Origin: JACKAF01 sp041391485
GTDB lineage: Bacteria; Bdellovibrionota; FAC87; UBA2466; JACKAF01
DNA: 64,000 bases
Direction: 5' to 3'
Assembly (NCBI GenBank): GCA_041391485.1
Contig: JAWKNY010000018.1
Location: forward strand, 1 to 64,000
The notes under the pieces are model-generated. The model had not been told where the DNA came from, did no database searches, and saw nothing but the letters and a program-made list of their open reading frames with translations. Positions 34,555 to 44,437 of this stretch are shown here, piece by piece. Numbering within the stretch: position 1 is the stretch's first letter; every line of letters starts with the position of its first letter. The position numbers were made by a program, and so were the translations under genes.

Positions 34555-34578
34555 CGGGCGCGCGTAGCTCGAAAGCGC

Positions 34579-37392
34579 TTAGAGCGTTCCGATCGAAAAG
34601 TAGAATTGAATAGTTTTGCCGTCAGGGCCGATCCCGTGCGCTAGATCCACGGCGATGGGACCTACAGGAGTCGCGTAGCGGAATCCCACCCCCAGCCCAT
34701 CATGACGGACCTGGGCTTGCGCGGGAAACGGGAAAATCTGCCCACTATCGACGAAAAGCACACCTTTAAACTTATCAAAAATCTCAGCTCCCACCTCAAG
34801 ACGAAGGTTATAAAACGCCGTTTCACGCGTGGTATTGTTGGGCTTGAACTGGTTGATCGTAAACCCGCGAAGACTGGGCTGGCCGCCCAAAGACAAGTCG
34901 CTTGCCAAGCGCGCTTCGGGCAGCGGCTGGCCACTTAGAAGAGACTTTGCGTAGCCTCCGCCCACGTAAGCGGTGAGCGACAGCGGGCCGATAAGCGGCA
35001 GATAAAAAGAGTTGCGCGACAAGGCCATCACGAATGAGATGTTGTCATTAGAGAGCAAGGCCGGGTGGGCAAACTCCAGGTTGAGAAGGTGGTAGCTGCC
35101 CTTGGTTGGGTTAAAGGGATCGTTTCTGAAATCCAAAATCAAACCGGGTCCCGTCGAACCGATGAGATCGATGTCATCGGGACGTACCTGATTCTGATTC
35201 GTGTCATACACCTGTGTATTCGTACGCTCCAGACGGTAGAGACGGTAGCTGACCGTCACCGAGTCCGATAGCTGTTTGGAAACATCCAACTCAAAGCGAG
35301 CGCGCGTCTGCACCGTTCTTTCGTTGATGATCGGGTTGAAGGCTGTTTGAAAGCTGTCCAAGCCCAAAGCAGACTTGAGAATCACGGGCAGTTCAAAGGG
35401 GTGCGGCGCTACATAGCCAAGCACCGCTGCGTACTCAAGGAAGGGGAAAATACGTGACGTTCCGCTCACGGGTAATCGAATTTCGCCCCGCAGCGAGCCA
35501 GAATGGTTTTTCCCAAAAAGGTTACTGTAACCAGCGCCACCAAAGGCCCGCAAACGGAAGAGCGGATCTTCGTAGGTTGCCCCGAAACCAATCTCGGCAA
35601 GTCCTGGGGCCAGCTCCCGCAACACCACTTTCAGGTCCTTGGTCGCCGCTCCGTCGCCTTCCGAGACGATGACTTCGACTCTTCCGAACAGCCCGAGTAA
35701 AGAGATGGCCTCTTCAGACTCTGCGACGAGCTCCGGGTTGTAGACATCACCGGTTTTCAACCGGACTTCCCGAAGAATGACGTTGCTCTCCGTCTTGCGG
35801 TTTCCCTCAACCTCGACTTTGCCAACCCGGTATTGGATACCCTCCTGAATTTCGTAACGAATAACCGCGCTTTCCTGATCCCGGGAGATGCTGACGTCGT
35901 CACGGCTTTCGCCAATGATCTTGGCGTCCACGTAGCCTCGTCGTGAGTAGTACTGCAAAATCCTCTGCCGTCCGTCTTTTAAGACTTCCGGGTAAAACGC
36001 GTCGCCCACCTTGAAAGGCAAAGCGTCCCACAACTCCTTATTGGAGACTCGACTGTTATTTTCAAACTGAATCGCTGTGATCCGTGTGGGGCTTCCCAGC
36101 TCGATGTCAAAAAAGAGTTCAACCCCTTTCTTGTCCTGCGAAAAAATAGCCTTGGGTTCGGAGACGCGGGCATTCAGGTAGCCAAGCCGTTCAATGCGCT
36201 TTTGAAACGTGGAACTCGCCGTAGACATCCCTTTTTGCCAGAAAAGCTTTCTCTGGAGAACCCCGGGAGCGCCTTCGTAAAACATCCTCTCCAGGGTATC
36301 GTCGCTAAGTACCCGTACCGTCCCGATTTCAGGTTTGTTGCGGTTGAAGTACACATGATCGATGCGGACCTGTGGCCCTTCGGTTACCTTGAGCGTTACG
36401 CTTCGGGTATCATCTTTCTCAAGCTGCACCTCTTCCACATCCACCTTGGCAAAGTGGTACCCTACACTCTGGTACTTGGCTTCAATCAGGCGCGCGATGT
36501 TGGAGGCCGCATTGAGGCTCGCCAGCACCTCCTCCGACATCAGCTCTCTAAGCTCCACATCATAGAACACTTTGTTTCCGGTGATCGCGTACTGGATGCG
36601 GCTGCCCATGCGCAGCACGATATTTACTTCCACCTGGCTACGATCCTCGCTGAATTTAAGCGAGCTTTGATCGATCTTAGACGTGTAATACTTATTGTCC
36701 TGAAGGTACTTTTTGATTGCCGCAAGTGACCTATCCAAAGCGCCCTTGCTAAACTGATCCCCTTCTCGCATTTCCATGACATCGCGAATGCGCGGCACCT
36801 GCTTGGGAGGCGCACCAATGAGGTTGATCTTGCTGACATAGGCAGCCTCATTGGGAAGGACCTTAATTTCCACATCCGCGTCACTCTGTCCGGGTTGTTC
36901 GAGGACGGTGACTTTCACCTGGGCTGAATAGAAACCTCGACGTTCGTAGGCCTTCTTCAGCTGTTCGCGCAACTCGGTCAGAATGCGCAGATCGGTAACG
37001 TTGCCCTCTTCGAGGATAAGGTTCGCCCTCGCCTCCTCGACGATCTCAGGATCGATATCGAGGAACTTAATATTTCGGATCTGTCTGAGGCGAGTGCCTC
37101 GGAGGGTTACCTTTAGCCTGCCTTTTGCTAGAGCAATATCAACGAAGAGGCTCTGAACTTTTCCCGTCTCCGCCAGCTTTCTTAACCCGTTATCCAGTTC
37201 TCCGCGGTCAATGGTTTGTCCTACCCTCAGCCCTAACTCCAATTTCATCTGTTCCAGAAGCTGACCTTCGAAAGATTTAGAAACAATCTCTCCCACGGGA
37301 AGGCGGTAGTACTGACTAGGGCGAGGATCGGCCGCGCGCGCCACGACGCTCATCACAAGAAAAAGGAACAGAATGTAGGCGCTGCTACTCAA
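34579..37392 (-). CDS. BamA/TamA-like outer-membrane protein with extra POTRA domains
   Basis: The 937-residue Omp85 protein has a signal peptide (LFLFLVMSVVARA). A long N-terminal periplasmic part (about 30-600) contains several POTRA-like units, at least six by the recurring Y-x-x-x-G-Y/F pattern (AYERRGFYSAQV, YQSVGYHFAKV, IERLGYLNARV, YYSRRGYVDAKI). A 16-strand barrel with SLGGQPSLRGFTINQF and the closing FRYATPVGPIAVDLAHGIG follows. The gene starts eight bases inside the end of tamB, so the pair is probably the translocation and assembly module. TamA usually has three POTRA domains, so this one is much longer. Whether it is the sole Omp85 or a second copy next to a BamA elsewhere cannot be told. 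Confidence 0.85.
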   Translation of the reverse strand: MSSSAYILFLFLVMSVVARAADPRPSQYYRLPVGEIVSKSFEGQLLEQMKLELGLRVGQTIDRGELDNGLRKLAETGKVQSLFVDIALAKGRLKVTLRGTRLRQIRNIKFLDIDPEIVEEARANLILEEGNVTDLRILTELREQLKKAYERRGFYSAQVKVTVLEQPGQSDADVEIKVLPNEAAYVSKINLIGAPPKQVPRIRDVMEMREGDQFSKGALDRSLAAIKKYLQDNKYYTSKIDQSSLKFSEDRSQVEVNIVLRMGSRIQYAITGNKVFYDVELRELMSEEVLASLNAASNIARLIEAKYQSVGYHFAKVDVEEVQLEKDDTRSVTLKVTEGPQVRIDHVYFNRNKPEIGTVRVLSDDTLERMFYEGAPGVLQRKLFWQKGMSTASSTFQKRIERLGYLNARVSEPKAIFSQDKKGVELFFDIELGSPTRITAIQFENNSRVSNKELWDALPFKVGDAFYPEVLKDGRQRILQYYSRRGYVDAKIIGESRDDVSISRDQESAVIRYEIQEGIQYRVGKVEVEGNRKTESNVILREVRLKTGDVYNPELVAESEEAISLLGLFGRVEVIVSEGDGAATKDLKVVLRELAPGLAEIGFGATYEDPLFRLRAFGGAGYSNLFGKNHSGSLRGEIRLPVSGTSRIFPFLEYAAVLGYVAPHPFELPVILKSALGLDSFQTAFNPIINERTVQTRARFELDVSKQLSDSVTVSYRLYRLERTNTQVYDTNQNQVRPDDIDLIGSTGPGLILDFRNDPFNPTKGSYHLLNLEFAHPALLSNDNISFVMALSRNSFYLPLIGPLSLTAYVGGGYAKSLLSGQPLPEARLASDLSLGGQPSLRGFTINQFKPNNTTRETAFYNLRLEVGAEIFDKFKGVLFVDSGQIFPFPAQAQVRHDGLGVGFRYATPVGPIAVDLAHGIGPDGKTIQFYFSIGTL

Positions 37393-40300
37393 ATTGGAAC
37401 CGGTACCTAAAATCGAGCCCGTAGGCTTGCGATGTTTGCGTATCTGTACTCCCTCGTGGTTTGTCCACGACAGAGCCGTTGATCGTCACGTTATTGCTCA
37501 GAGAGTGCTCAATTTTTACCTCGCGTGTTGGAGTGGAAGCTCCAATGCTATTGGAATAGGAAAGCTTGGTTTTCTCGCCGATTTGTTTTTGGATTTCGAC
37601 CATGGGCACCGTCACGTCAGTCGCATTGGCAGACGCCGTGGAGCCACTGCTGGTGGACGTATCACTGCTACCGGTGGTCGGAGCCTGCGGGTTGAATTTG
37701 ATTTCAATTCCCAACTGATCTTCCAGTTTTGATTGAATAGGAACCTCTCCCACCAATGCCGTACCCAAGTCCACGTAGTTGCCTTCCTGGGCCTTGGACG
37801 TGACGACTCCCAACACCAAAAGAGAGATGATATCGTTTTCAGAGAGCGCGGGTGAGGCCGTAAAGAGGCGCTTATAGTTATCGGGGGTCCCGAGTACTTT
37901 AATCGTGACCTGATACTCTTGCGGGACCTGCGCATTTTGCTCTTTTACAGTGGCCAAACCCGAGATATCAAACCGGGGAGCGATCCGGTTGCCGGATTCA
38001 AATCGCACGATTCCGTTTGAAAGGCTGAAGGTCGTTTCTCGGAATAGGATGGATCCACGCAACATTTCCGCTGAGCCAAGAAGTCCGACATCGTTAGAGT
38101 CCCCGACGAGATGGAAATCTCCCTTGAACTCCGCATTCATGATGCTAGTGGTCACAAGGAGGTTTCTATCCGCCGAGCACTGCAAGTCAAACTTGAAGGC
38201 GGGATCGGAACTCGATCGCAACCCAGGCTCGAAATCAAAGCTACTCAAGCGTCCTTCCACAATGCGGCACTTTCCAGAGAGGAGGTACGGCGTGGAGTTC
38301 CCGGTAATCGAAAAATCTCCGGTGTAGCTCATTGAAAGTGAGTTGTAGAGCTTCATCCCGACACGGTTCGCTCGCAATTGCAAATTGGGAATGAGCTGGC
38401 GCTTGGGTCCGACTCGAACGTCCCCTTGCACGTTTAAGGTCCCCCCATTGACCAGAGCCTCAAACTTATCCACGCTGATGCGGTTCTGACTGAGACTCAG
38501 CTGCACTTGGGCGTTTTGGAACTCGTCGTTTAGGCCCTCTAGGCGCAAGGCCCCATCTTCCAAAACGATATTCCCAAGCAAATCAAACTCCGGCAGCTTG
38601 CCTGATATCCGTAACCCCATGGACACCTTGCCGTTACCAAATTCAAGCCCGGGGATAAAAGGCTGTAGGTACTGCAAATCCACTTTTCCATCGAGGCTCG
38701 CGCGTATGCGTTCCTCGGGCTGGTACACCAATCCCACCAGCAGTTGTCCGTCGCGCCCAACAAGGTTGAAGCGGTTCACACGAACGGTGCCTTGATCCAC
38801 TGAGATTTCCAAGGGCTGCCGGTTTCGCATGGGAGTGCCTTTGAGCCCCAGGTTGAGTTCGGAAACGGTCCCTGCCCCCTTCATGTCTTTCCAACTTTCA
38901 AACGAGCCGACGACAGAAATCTCCCCCGTCGCGGTCACATCAGTGAACGTGGGAATATCGCGCTTCATCGCAAAGGAAAGTACAGGAGCAAAATCGAAAT
39001 CCGCAAAGTTTAGCCCCAGCTCCCACTGCTTTTTCGACTTCGCTGACCGCGTCCACCGGCCACGCAACTTATCGCCGCCAAGGGCGCCTGTGATCTCAAC
39101 GGCTTCACCGCGGGTGCGCAGAGTCAGCAGCGAGTCGGGCAAGGCCGTTCCACGGAAAGTCGCTTTGCTGAGTTGGATTTGGCCATCCCCACGCGGGTAC
39201 GGATCTACTCCGTCCAGGTGCACACTCCCTACGAGTTCACCGGCGAGCGGGGCTTTTCCCATCACATCCAGCTCTTCCACTCTCAAGCCACGGCTCAGCA
39301 GATCGATGGAGGTCTTTTTATCTTCAAACCGTGCCTTCACGTCCAGAGCACCCGAACGTTTGAGAAGGAGTACCTTGTCGAGTTGGATGAAATCGGGACG
39401 GTACCTAAGATCGAAGGTCGCGCTCGTCCACATTTCCTGGTACCACTTGAAATTCTTGGCCTGCCCGTTGGCGGTGATATCAATCCCTTGATCATCATGC
39501 CCACCTTCCAAGGTGAGTCGGGTGGCGACTTCACCGTCTAAGGGAGGAGTGAAGCCCAGTCTGAGTTTCCTGAAGATTCCGAACAGCTCGTTGGTTTCCA
39601 TTCGGCGCGCTTCCACGCGGAACTTGTAGTGCGTGTGCTTCTTGAAATCCACGAAACCGCTTCCGCGCACGGACTCAAGCCCTGTGGCCATGTTGATGTC
39701 TTCAAAGGACAGCAGCGCATTTTGAAAGTGCGCCAGTCCCTTTACATCGCCGAGAACGATATCGGCCACCTCCGCTTTGCCAATGTCAAAGGACCCGCTG
39801 ATTTGAAGTTTGCCGTCCTTGACGTCGATTTCGCTGACAATGTTGGCGTCCCCGCCCAAACGAAGCGTAGCGATATGACCCAGCTCGGTAAGAGAAAGAT
39901 TCTCGGTTCGCACTTTTATCTTCGCGTCGTTGTTGAACCCAACAAAGCCTTCCGTGTGAGCTTTTCCCGCGAGAAGCTCCAATAGGGCTTGGAACTCCAT
40001 TCTGTCCGGGTGAAAGACGAGTGTGCCGTCGATCGCGCCCTTCTCGAAACCGATAATGTCTTTTACACTCTGAGGGGCCCGTACGGGCTCGTCCAAGACC
40101 TTAAACCGAGCCAACTTTCCTTTTATCTTGCTCTCCAGCCTAAAGGGCGACGCGAGAGTCCCTTTGACCTCAAGACCGGCATCAATCTGGAGTCGAACGG
40201 GGGTATCTTTGGCCTTCACGCTGGCGAGGATGCCGTCGAGCTGGACAGCATCCAAAGCAAGATTGCCCTCGATATCAAGATTCTCGTTTAGACGAATGTC

Positions 40301-41326
40301 GACGCGCCTGGATTTGATTTCGCCGCCGCCGTATTTCAGATGCACGGATTTTGCGATGACGTTTTTGTCTTCCAAGTCGAAAAAGAATTCTCCATTGCCG
40401 ATCTTGTACCCATCCACCACGATGTTCCCGTAGTTGACCTTTCCGGAGCCCGCGTAATTCCCTTTGTTAAGTTGAATGGTACCGGAAGAAACAACGAGGC
40501 CTTCCAAACCCGACACGCCGAGCTCAGGAATTTTATTGAGCACGTTCAGCGGAATATTCACTTCGTAGGAAGCGTTGACCGTGTCGGGGCCCTTCTTGTG
40601 GAAAGGAAGCGTCGTCATGCCGCGGATATCCAGGAATAGATCCTGCGCTTCCGCAAACGCCCGGTTCAACCGTAAACTCGTAGGCGCGATATCGACGTCG
40701 ACGTCGATGTTGCGCAACTTCAACGCCAACTCACCGCGGTCGATTTCGATATCTCGCGACTGAAGGCTGACGTTTCTCTGGGTCTCGGTCCGGTTAAGCA
40801 AATAGGCAGTTAAGCTCGGCGAGCGAACCCCAAACTGAGGATTCTTGGAGACAACATTGAAGAGCGCGTCCACCACCCCGAGCTTATGGACGACAACCTT
40901 GAAGCTACCCCCCTCCATTTCGATGGGCTTTTGCTCCCCTATGAGCCGTTCGATTTTCCGGTAGAGCTTGTCCGCGCGTGGGACGATGACCTTCGGGTTG
41001 TACAGCGACGCTTCCTCAATCACGATCTGGCGGTAAATAAGACCGAACGGAGAGAAACGGATCTTCAGCTTGTCGACCGTAACGGGAACATCGAGTGCAA
41101 TTTCGGCCTGCGGGGTAGTGCTGAGTGTCACGCGATTCAGGTAGATTTTGGGAGAGAAGGCCGAGAACTCGATGCTCTCGATCTCCAAATTAAAACCATA
41201 CTGGGCGAGCGCTTTGCGGATCTCTTCCAGCACGCGTTGCTGGACCGGGCTACTGCCCAAAGCGAGGTGCACAGCCCAGTACAGGCCAGCCACCACACAA
41301 ATAAAAATGAATATTCCCTTTCGCAT
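37385..41326 (-). CDS. tamB: TamB-like translocation and assembly module protein
   Basis: The 1313-residue protein has an N-terminal membrane anchor (IFIFICVVAGLYWAVHLALG). It continues as a very long run of beta strands, typical of the AsmA/TamB groove that carries phospholipid or barrel proteins between membranes. The C-terminal DUF490 domain is recognisable (GLATVKEQNAQVPQEYQVTIKVLGTPDN, DIISLLVLGVV, EIKFNPQAPTTG). A Ser/Thr-rich insertion lies within it near residue 1230. The protein ends in strands that could dock on the Omp85 partner encoded next. The unit is transcribed with the TPR gene upstream. Confidence 0.9.
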   Translation of the reverse strand: MRKGIFIFICVVAGLYWAVHLALGSSPVQQRVLEEIRKALAQYGFNLEIESIEFSAFSPKIYLNRVTLSTTPQAEIALDVPVTVDKLKIRFSPFGLIYRQIVIEEASLYNPKVIVPRADKLYRKIERLIGEQKPIEMEGGSFKVVVHKLGVVDALFNVVSKNPQFGVRSPSLTAYLLNRTETQRNVSLQSRDIEIDRGELALKLRNIDVDVDIAPTSLRLNRAFAEAQDLFLDIRGMTTLPFHKKGPDTVNASYEVNIPLNVLNKIPELGVSGLEGLVVSSGTIQLNKGNYAGSGKVNYGNIVVDGYKIGNGEFFFDLEDKNVIAKSVHLKYGGGEIKSRRVDIRLNENLDIEGNLALDAVQLDGILASVKAKDTPVRLQIDAGLEVKGTLASPFRLESKIKGKLARFKVLDEPVRAPQSVKDIIGFEKGAIDGTLVFHPDRMEFQALLELLAGKAHTEGFVGFNNDAKIKVRTENLSLTELGHIATLRLGGDANIVSEIDVKDGKLQISGSFDIGKAEVADIVLGDVKGLAHFQNALLSFEDINMATGLESVRGSGFVDFKKHTHYKFRVEARRMETNELFGIFRKLRLGFTPPLDGEVATRLTLEGGHDDQGIDITANGQAKNFKWYQEMWTSATFDLRYRPDFIQLDKVLLLKRSGALDVKARFEDKKTSIDLLSRGLRVEELDVMGKAPLAGELVGSVHLDGVDPYPRGDGQIQLSKATFRGTALPDSLLTLRTRGEAVEITGALGGDKLRGRWTRSAKSKKQWELGLNFADFDFAPVLSFAMKRDIPTFTDVTATGEISVVGSFESWKDMKGAGTVSELNLGLKGTPMRNRQPLEISVDQGTVRVNRFNLVGRDGQLLVGLVYQPEERIRASLDGKVDLQYLQPFIPGLEFGNGKVSMGLRISGKLPEFDLLGNIVLEDGALRLEGLNDEFQNAQVQLSLSQNRISVDKFEALVNGGTLNVQGDVRVGPKRQLIPNLQLRANRVGMKLYNSLSMSYTGDFSITGNSTPYLLSGKCRIVEGRLSSFDFEPGLRSSSDPAFKFDLQCSADRNLLVTTSIMNAEFKGDFHLVGDSNDVGLLGSAEMLRGSILFRETTFSLSNGIVRFESGNRIAPRFDISGLATVKEQNAQVPQEYQVTIKVLGTPDNYKRLFTASPALSENDIISLLVLGVVTSKAQEGNYVDLGTALVGEVPIQSKLEDQLGIEIKFNPQAPTTGSSDTSTSSGSTASANATDVTVPMVEIQKQIGEKTKLSYSNSIGASTPTREVKIEHSLSNNVTINGSVVDKPRGSTDTQTSQAYGLDFRYRFQFE

Positions 41327-42493
41327 CTACGCAGATCTTTTCATGGATTCGATACGGTTTCCAATACGCTCACGCAAGCTCTTTAGCTCTCGGTAGTCTC
41401 CCGCGACTTCCGACAAATGCTCCGCCATTTCCCAGGCATTTCGAATGTCACCCAACCGAAAGTAGAGGTTCGCCAATTTGTAAAGGGACTCTTGTTTTAA
41501 GGCCTCGTCGGCCTTTTCCGCCCGCAAACATGTTTTGTATACATCCAAGGCAGCAAGTAAGTCTTCCTTTTGATACAAAATTTCGCCCTTAAGAGTCAGT
41601 ACTTCCAAGTAATGCGCGTGATCAGGGCCGATGTCCGATAGCTCGTCGAGGGCCACGTCGCTCAGTCCCATCTCGTGGTACGCGACCGCCATGTCCATTT
41701 TCGCACGCGTGTCCCCACGCAAAATCTTGGCGGCCCGGCGGCGAAACTCTCCCAGCAACGGGGCAATCTCGTTGCGGTCGTCGGCGATCTCAAACCCCAG
41801 CTCGCGCTCCATCGCCGAAATCATGTCGCTCAGGCTTCCTTCACCATTCTCAGACGCCGTAGAGCGTGGAATGTGCCGAGGATCGGTCAGCATCAGCAGA
41901 AGTTCCTTTTTGGAAATTTCGCCTTCCTCGTAACGCTGCAAATAGAATAAGCCATCCATCTGGTTATTCCGCTCCAGCGTCTGTCGCAGCATCACGAGCG
42001 TCAACTTGCGCTGCCCCCCCGCCTCGAGCGCTTCCAGGAGCGCCTTTTGCGCCCGATCCCATTCGCCCAGCTCGGAGCAGGCGCGCGCAAACCCCAGAAA
42101 AGGGGTGCTATCGGTGCGGTCCAGCTTGGTGAGCTGCCCGTAGTATTTTTGCCTGAGATCCGGGTGGTGCTTCAGCCGGGATTCCACCAGGGGCAGGTAT
42201 TCCCGGGCTTTTTTATGGTGCACCGCCGCCAAGGCGAACTCCTCTGCCGCCATTCCGGCCTCACCCGATTCCCCCAATTGCGCCTTACAGAGAGATTTTT
42301 CCAAATAGAGGCGGGGCGCCATGGGGTAGAGCCGGATCGCCCGGTCAATGAGAGGCAAGGCCTGTTCAGGCTTGCCGTGGCGCATTAAGTAGTCGGCAAG
42401 CTTGGCATAACGGCGCGACGCGGATTTCACCCGCCCTCGTCGTTCATCAATTTGCGCGTCCTTTAACGCCTTTTTTGGTCGAAACGGCGACAT
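41327..42493 (-). CDS. TPR-repeat protein
   Basis: The 388-residue protein has no signal peptide and several TPR-like helical pairs. Examples are YAKLADYLMRHGKPEQALPLIDRAIRLYP near the start and MAVAYHEMGLSDVALDELSDIGPDH and LANLYFRLGDIRNAWEMAEHL later. It begins with a basic stretch (MSPFRPKKALKDAQIDERRGRVKSASRR). The gene ends on the base before the tamB start codon, so it is in the same operon. It may act as a scaffold, and the cytoplasmic location is inferred from the lack of a signal. The specific partner is unknown. Confidence 0.75.
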   Translation of the reverse strand: MSPFRPKKALKDAQIDERRGRVKSASRRYAKLADYLMRHGKPEQALPLIDRAIRLYPMAPRLYLEKSLCKAQLGESGEAGMAAEEFALAAVHHKKAREYLPLVESRLKHHPDLRQKYYGQLTKLDRTDSTPFLGFARACSELGEWDRAQKALLEALEAGGQRKLTLVMLRQTLERNNQMDGLFYLQRYEEGEISKKELLLMLTDPRHIPRSTASENGEGSLSDMISAMERELGFEIADDRNEIAPLLGEFRRRAAKILRGDTRAKMDMAVAYHEMGLSDVALDELSDIGPDHAHYLEVLTLKGEILYQKEDLLAALDVYKTCLRAEKADEALKQESLYKLANLYFRLGDIRNAWEMAEHLSEVAGDYRELKSLRERIGNRIESMKRSA

Positions 42494-42531
42494 CTAGCAG
42501 CCCCCGTCGTCGTTTCGTCAAAGTATTGAAT

Positions 42532-43092
42532 TTACTTTAGTTTTTCTACGTATTCCGCAGTTCGGGTATCGATTTTTAATCGGTCGCCGTTGGACACGTG
42601 AAAGGGCACGTTGACGGTAAGACCGGTGTTCAACTGAGCCGGTTTTCCGCCACCGCTCGCGGTGTCGCCCTTGCCTCCGGGCTCGGTGTACTCAACCACC
42701 AGCTCCACGAAGTTCGGCACGGCGAGTGCGATCGGTTTTCCGTTGAAGTACAGAACTTCAACTTCGAGGTTTTCGGTCAGATAAAACTTACTCTCGTCGA
42801 TAACCCCAGGATCGAGGGTCAACTGTTCGAAAGTCTCCATGTCCATGAATTGAAAGTCTTCACGGTCTTTGTAGAGAAACTGCATCTGCTTGTGTTCCAG
42901 ATCCGGAACTCCGACCTTTTCACCGGACTTAAAAGTGCGCTCCAGCACCGAACCGTTGATCAGGTTCTTTAACTTGGTCCGCACAAAGGCGTTCCCTTTT
43001 CCGGGTTTGACGTGCTGAAAGTAAGTGATCTGGTAAGGGGTTTTGTCCAACTCCACGAAAACACCCTTTTTAAATTCCGCAGTAGAAATCAT
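42532..43092 (-). CDS. efp: Elongation factor P
   Basis: The 186-residue protein has the three beta-barrel domains of EF-P. The modifiable Lys is K32 in HVKPGKGNAFVR. The end shows the usual NVPFHVSNGDRLKIDTRTAEYVE. EF-P relieves ribosome stalling at proline runs. The Lys suggests an EpmA/B-type or other lysine modification, but no modifying gene is nearby. It lies in a minus-strand run with TPR genes. Confidence 0.97.
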   Translation of the reverse strand: MISTAEFKKGVFVELDKTPYQITYFQHVKPGKGNAFVRTKLKNLINGSVLERTFKSGEKVGVPDLEHKQMQFLYKDREDFQFMDMETFEQLTLDPGVIDESKFYLTENLEVEVLYFNGKPIALAVPNFVELVVEYTEPGGKGDTASGGGKPAQLNTGLTVNVPFHVSNGDRLKIDTRTAEYVEKLK

Positions 43093-43147
43093 AGCTTGCT
43101 AGGTAATCCAAACTCAGTGCGGATGGCAAGTGCAAAGCGGGAAAGCC

Positions 43148-44206
43148 CTATTGAATTTCGAGGTCCCCATCGCCTTGCTTGGTTTCCTTAAGCTTGCCAA
43201 GGATCCCCTGGAGCATTTCGATCTTTTTTCCCCGCTGTGAGTCGTCCAGCTCGACCCCAAGCTTGTTGCGGCAAGCTTCGATCTTGCGATCCAGGTCGGC
43301 ACGCGGACGCACTTGTCGTATTTTTTCAAAGATGCGGATCGCCCGGTCGAACTGCCCTTGTGCGTAGTAGAGATCGCCGAGGGTCTCTGTCGTAATCTCG
43401 CTCTTTTTCTGATTGCTCTCGAAGACTTTGCTTACATGGCCCACGCTAAAGGCGTCGTCATCCGGATCCTCATCTTTAATTCCCAGCAGACGATCCACAC
43501 TGGAGAGGTTCTTCTCGTCCGTGAAGGGGACCATTTCGATTTTGCCATCTTCACTTAAAACGGGAATCAATTCCGCCTCAAGACGGGTGATGGCAGGCTC
43601 CTTTTCCTCTGGAGCTACAAAGCGTGTTTCCGTCATCGCGGTGTCAGAAGCCTCCGCCTCCGCAAAAGCCTCGGCGGTTTCGATTTCTTCTTCTTCGGCC
43701 CGGCTCTTCCATTTCTATCGACGATTCCACCAGGGCCGTTTCCTTGAGATCCATCTCAAGCTTTTCACCCGCTCGGCCAGCGCCACGTCACTCGGCGAAA
43801 GCAGCAACGCCATCTTGTAACAATGCAGAGCGGACTCGCTGTCATCAAGCGCCTGGTACGTGTCTCCCAAGAGCCGTTGCGCCAGCAAATTCTCGGGGAC
43901 CTGATCAATAATCTTTTCAAGTTCGAGCTTCGCTTCATTGAACTTTTTCTTGTCCATGTAGCATTTCGCTAGGGCAACTCGCCCCCCGGTAAATTCGGGG
44001 TGGTGCTGCAGGCCTTCCATGCAGATAGCGATGGCTTCTTCCACCTTGCCCATTCGTCGGTACGCTTCTGCCAAAGGCGCGAACACGCGGCTCTTCGGAT
44101 CTTCTTTGTACCTTCGCAGGTATTCCCGAAAGTACGGCGGTTGTCCGTCGTAGATTCTGGATAGGGCGTCACGTATTCGGTTTTGACCGTTGTTTTTATC
44201 TGTCAT
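43148..44206 (-). CDS. TPR-repeat protein, frame broken twice
   Basis: From ATG 44206 (MTDKNNGQNRIRDALSRIYDGQPPYFREYLRRY) the protein shows TPR repeats: FAPLAEAYRRMGKVEEAIAICMEGLQHHPEF, ALAKCYMDKKKFNEAKLELEKI and RLLGDTYQALDDSESALHCYKMALLLSP. Its frame ends at 43715. A shift near 43757-43762 opens EMDLKETALVESSIEMEE, and a second near 43700 leads into AEEEEIETAEAFAEAEASDTAMTETRFV and then LGDLYYAQGQFDRAIRIFEKIRQVRP. Repaired length is about 350 residues, with an acidic linker in the middle. The gene is upstream of efp in the same direction. Function as a scaffold is inferred. Confidence 0.65.
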
Positions 44207-44437
44207 AGTAGGCGCTCGTTTATACAAAGTTACCACCCTTGTGATTCAAAGCCAACGCTAGCGCACCGTCGCACGGGACAAATCGCTCAGTCGACGCTTG
44301 ACCTGATGCGCCACACCAAGAAGAAAAAACTCGCTCAAACACACTTCCCAACCACTCGGACGAGGCATAGTTACGAGCGCCACTGTGCGCCAAATTTCTA
44401 ATGAATTTTGGAAATCAAAAAAAGTTTTAACCACGCC

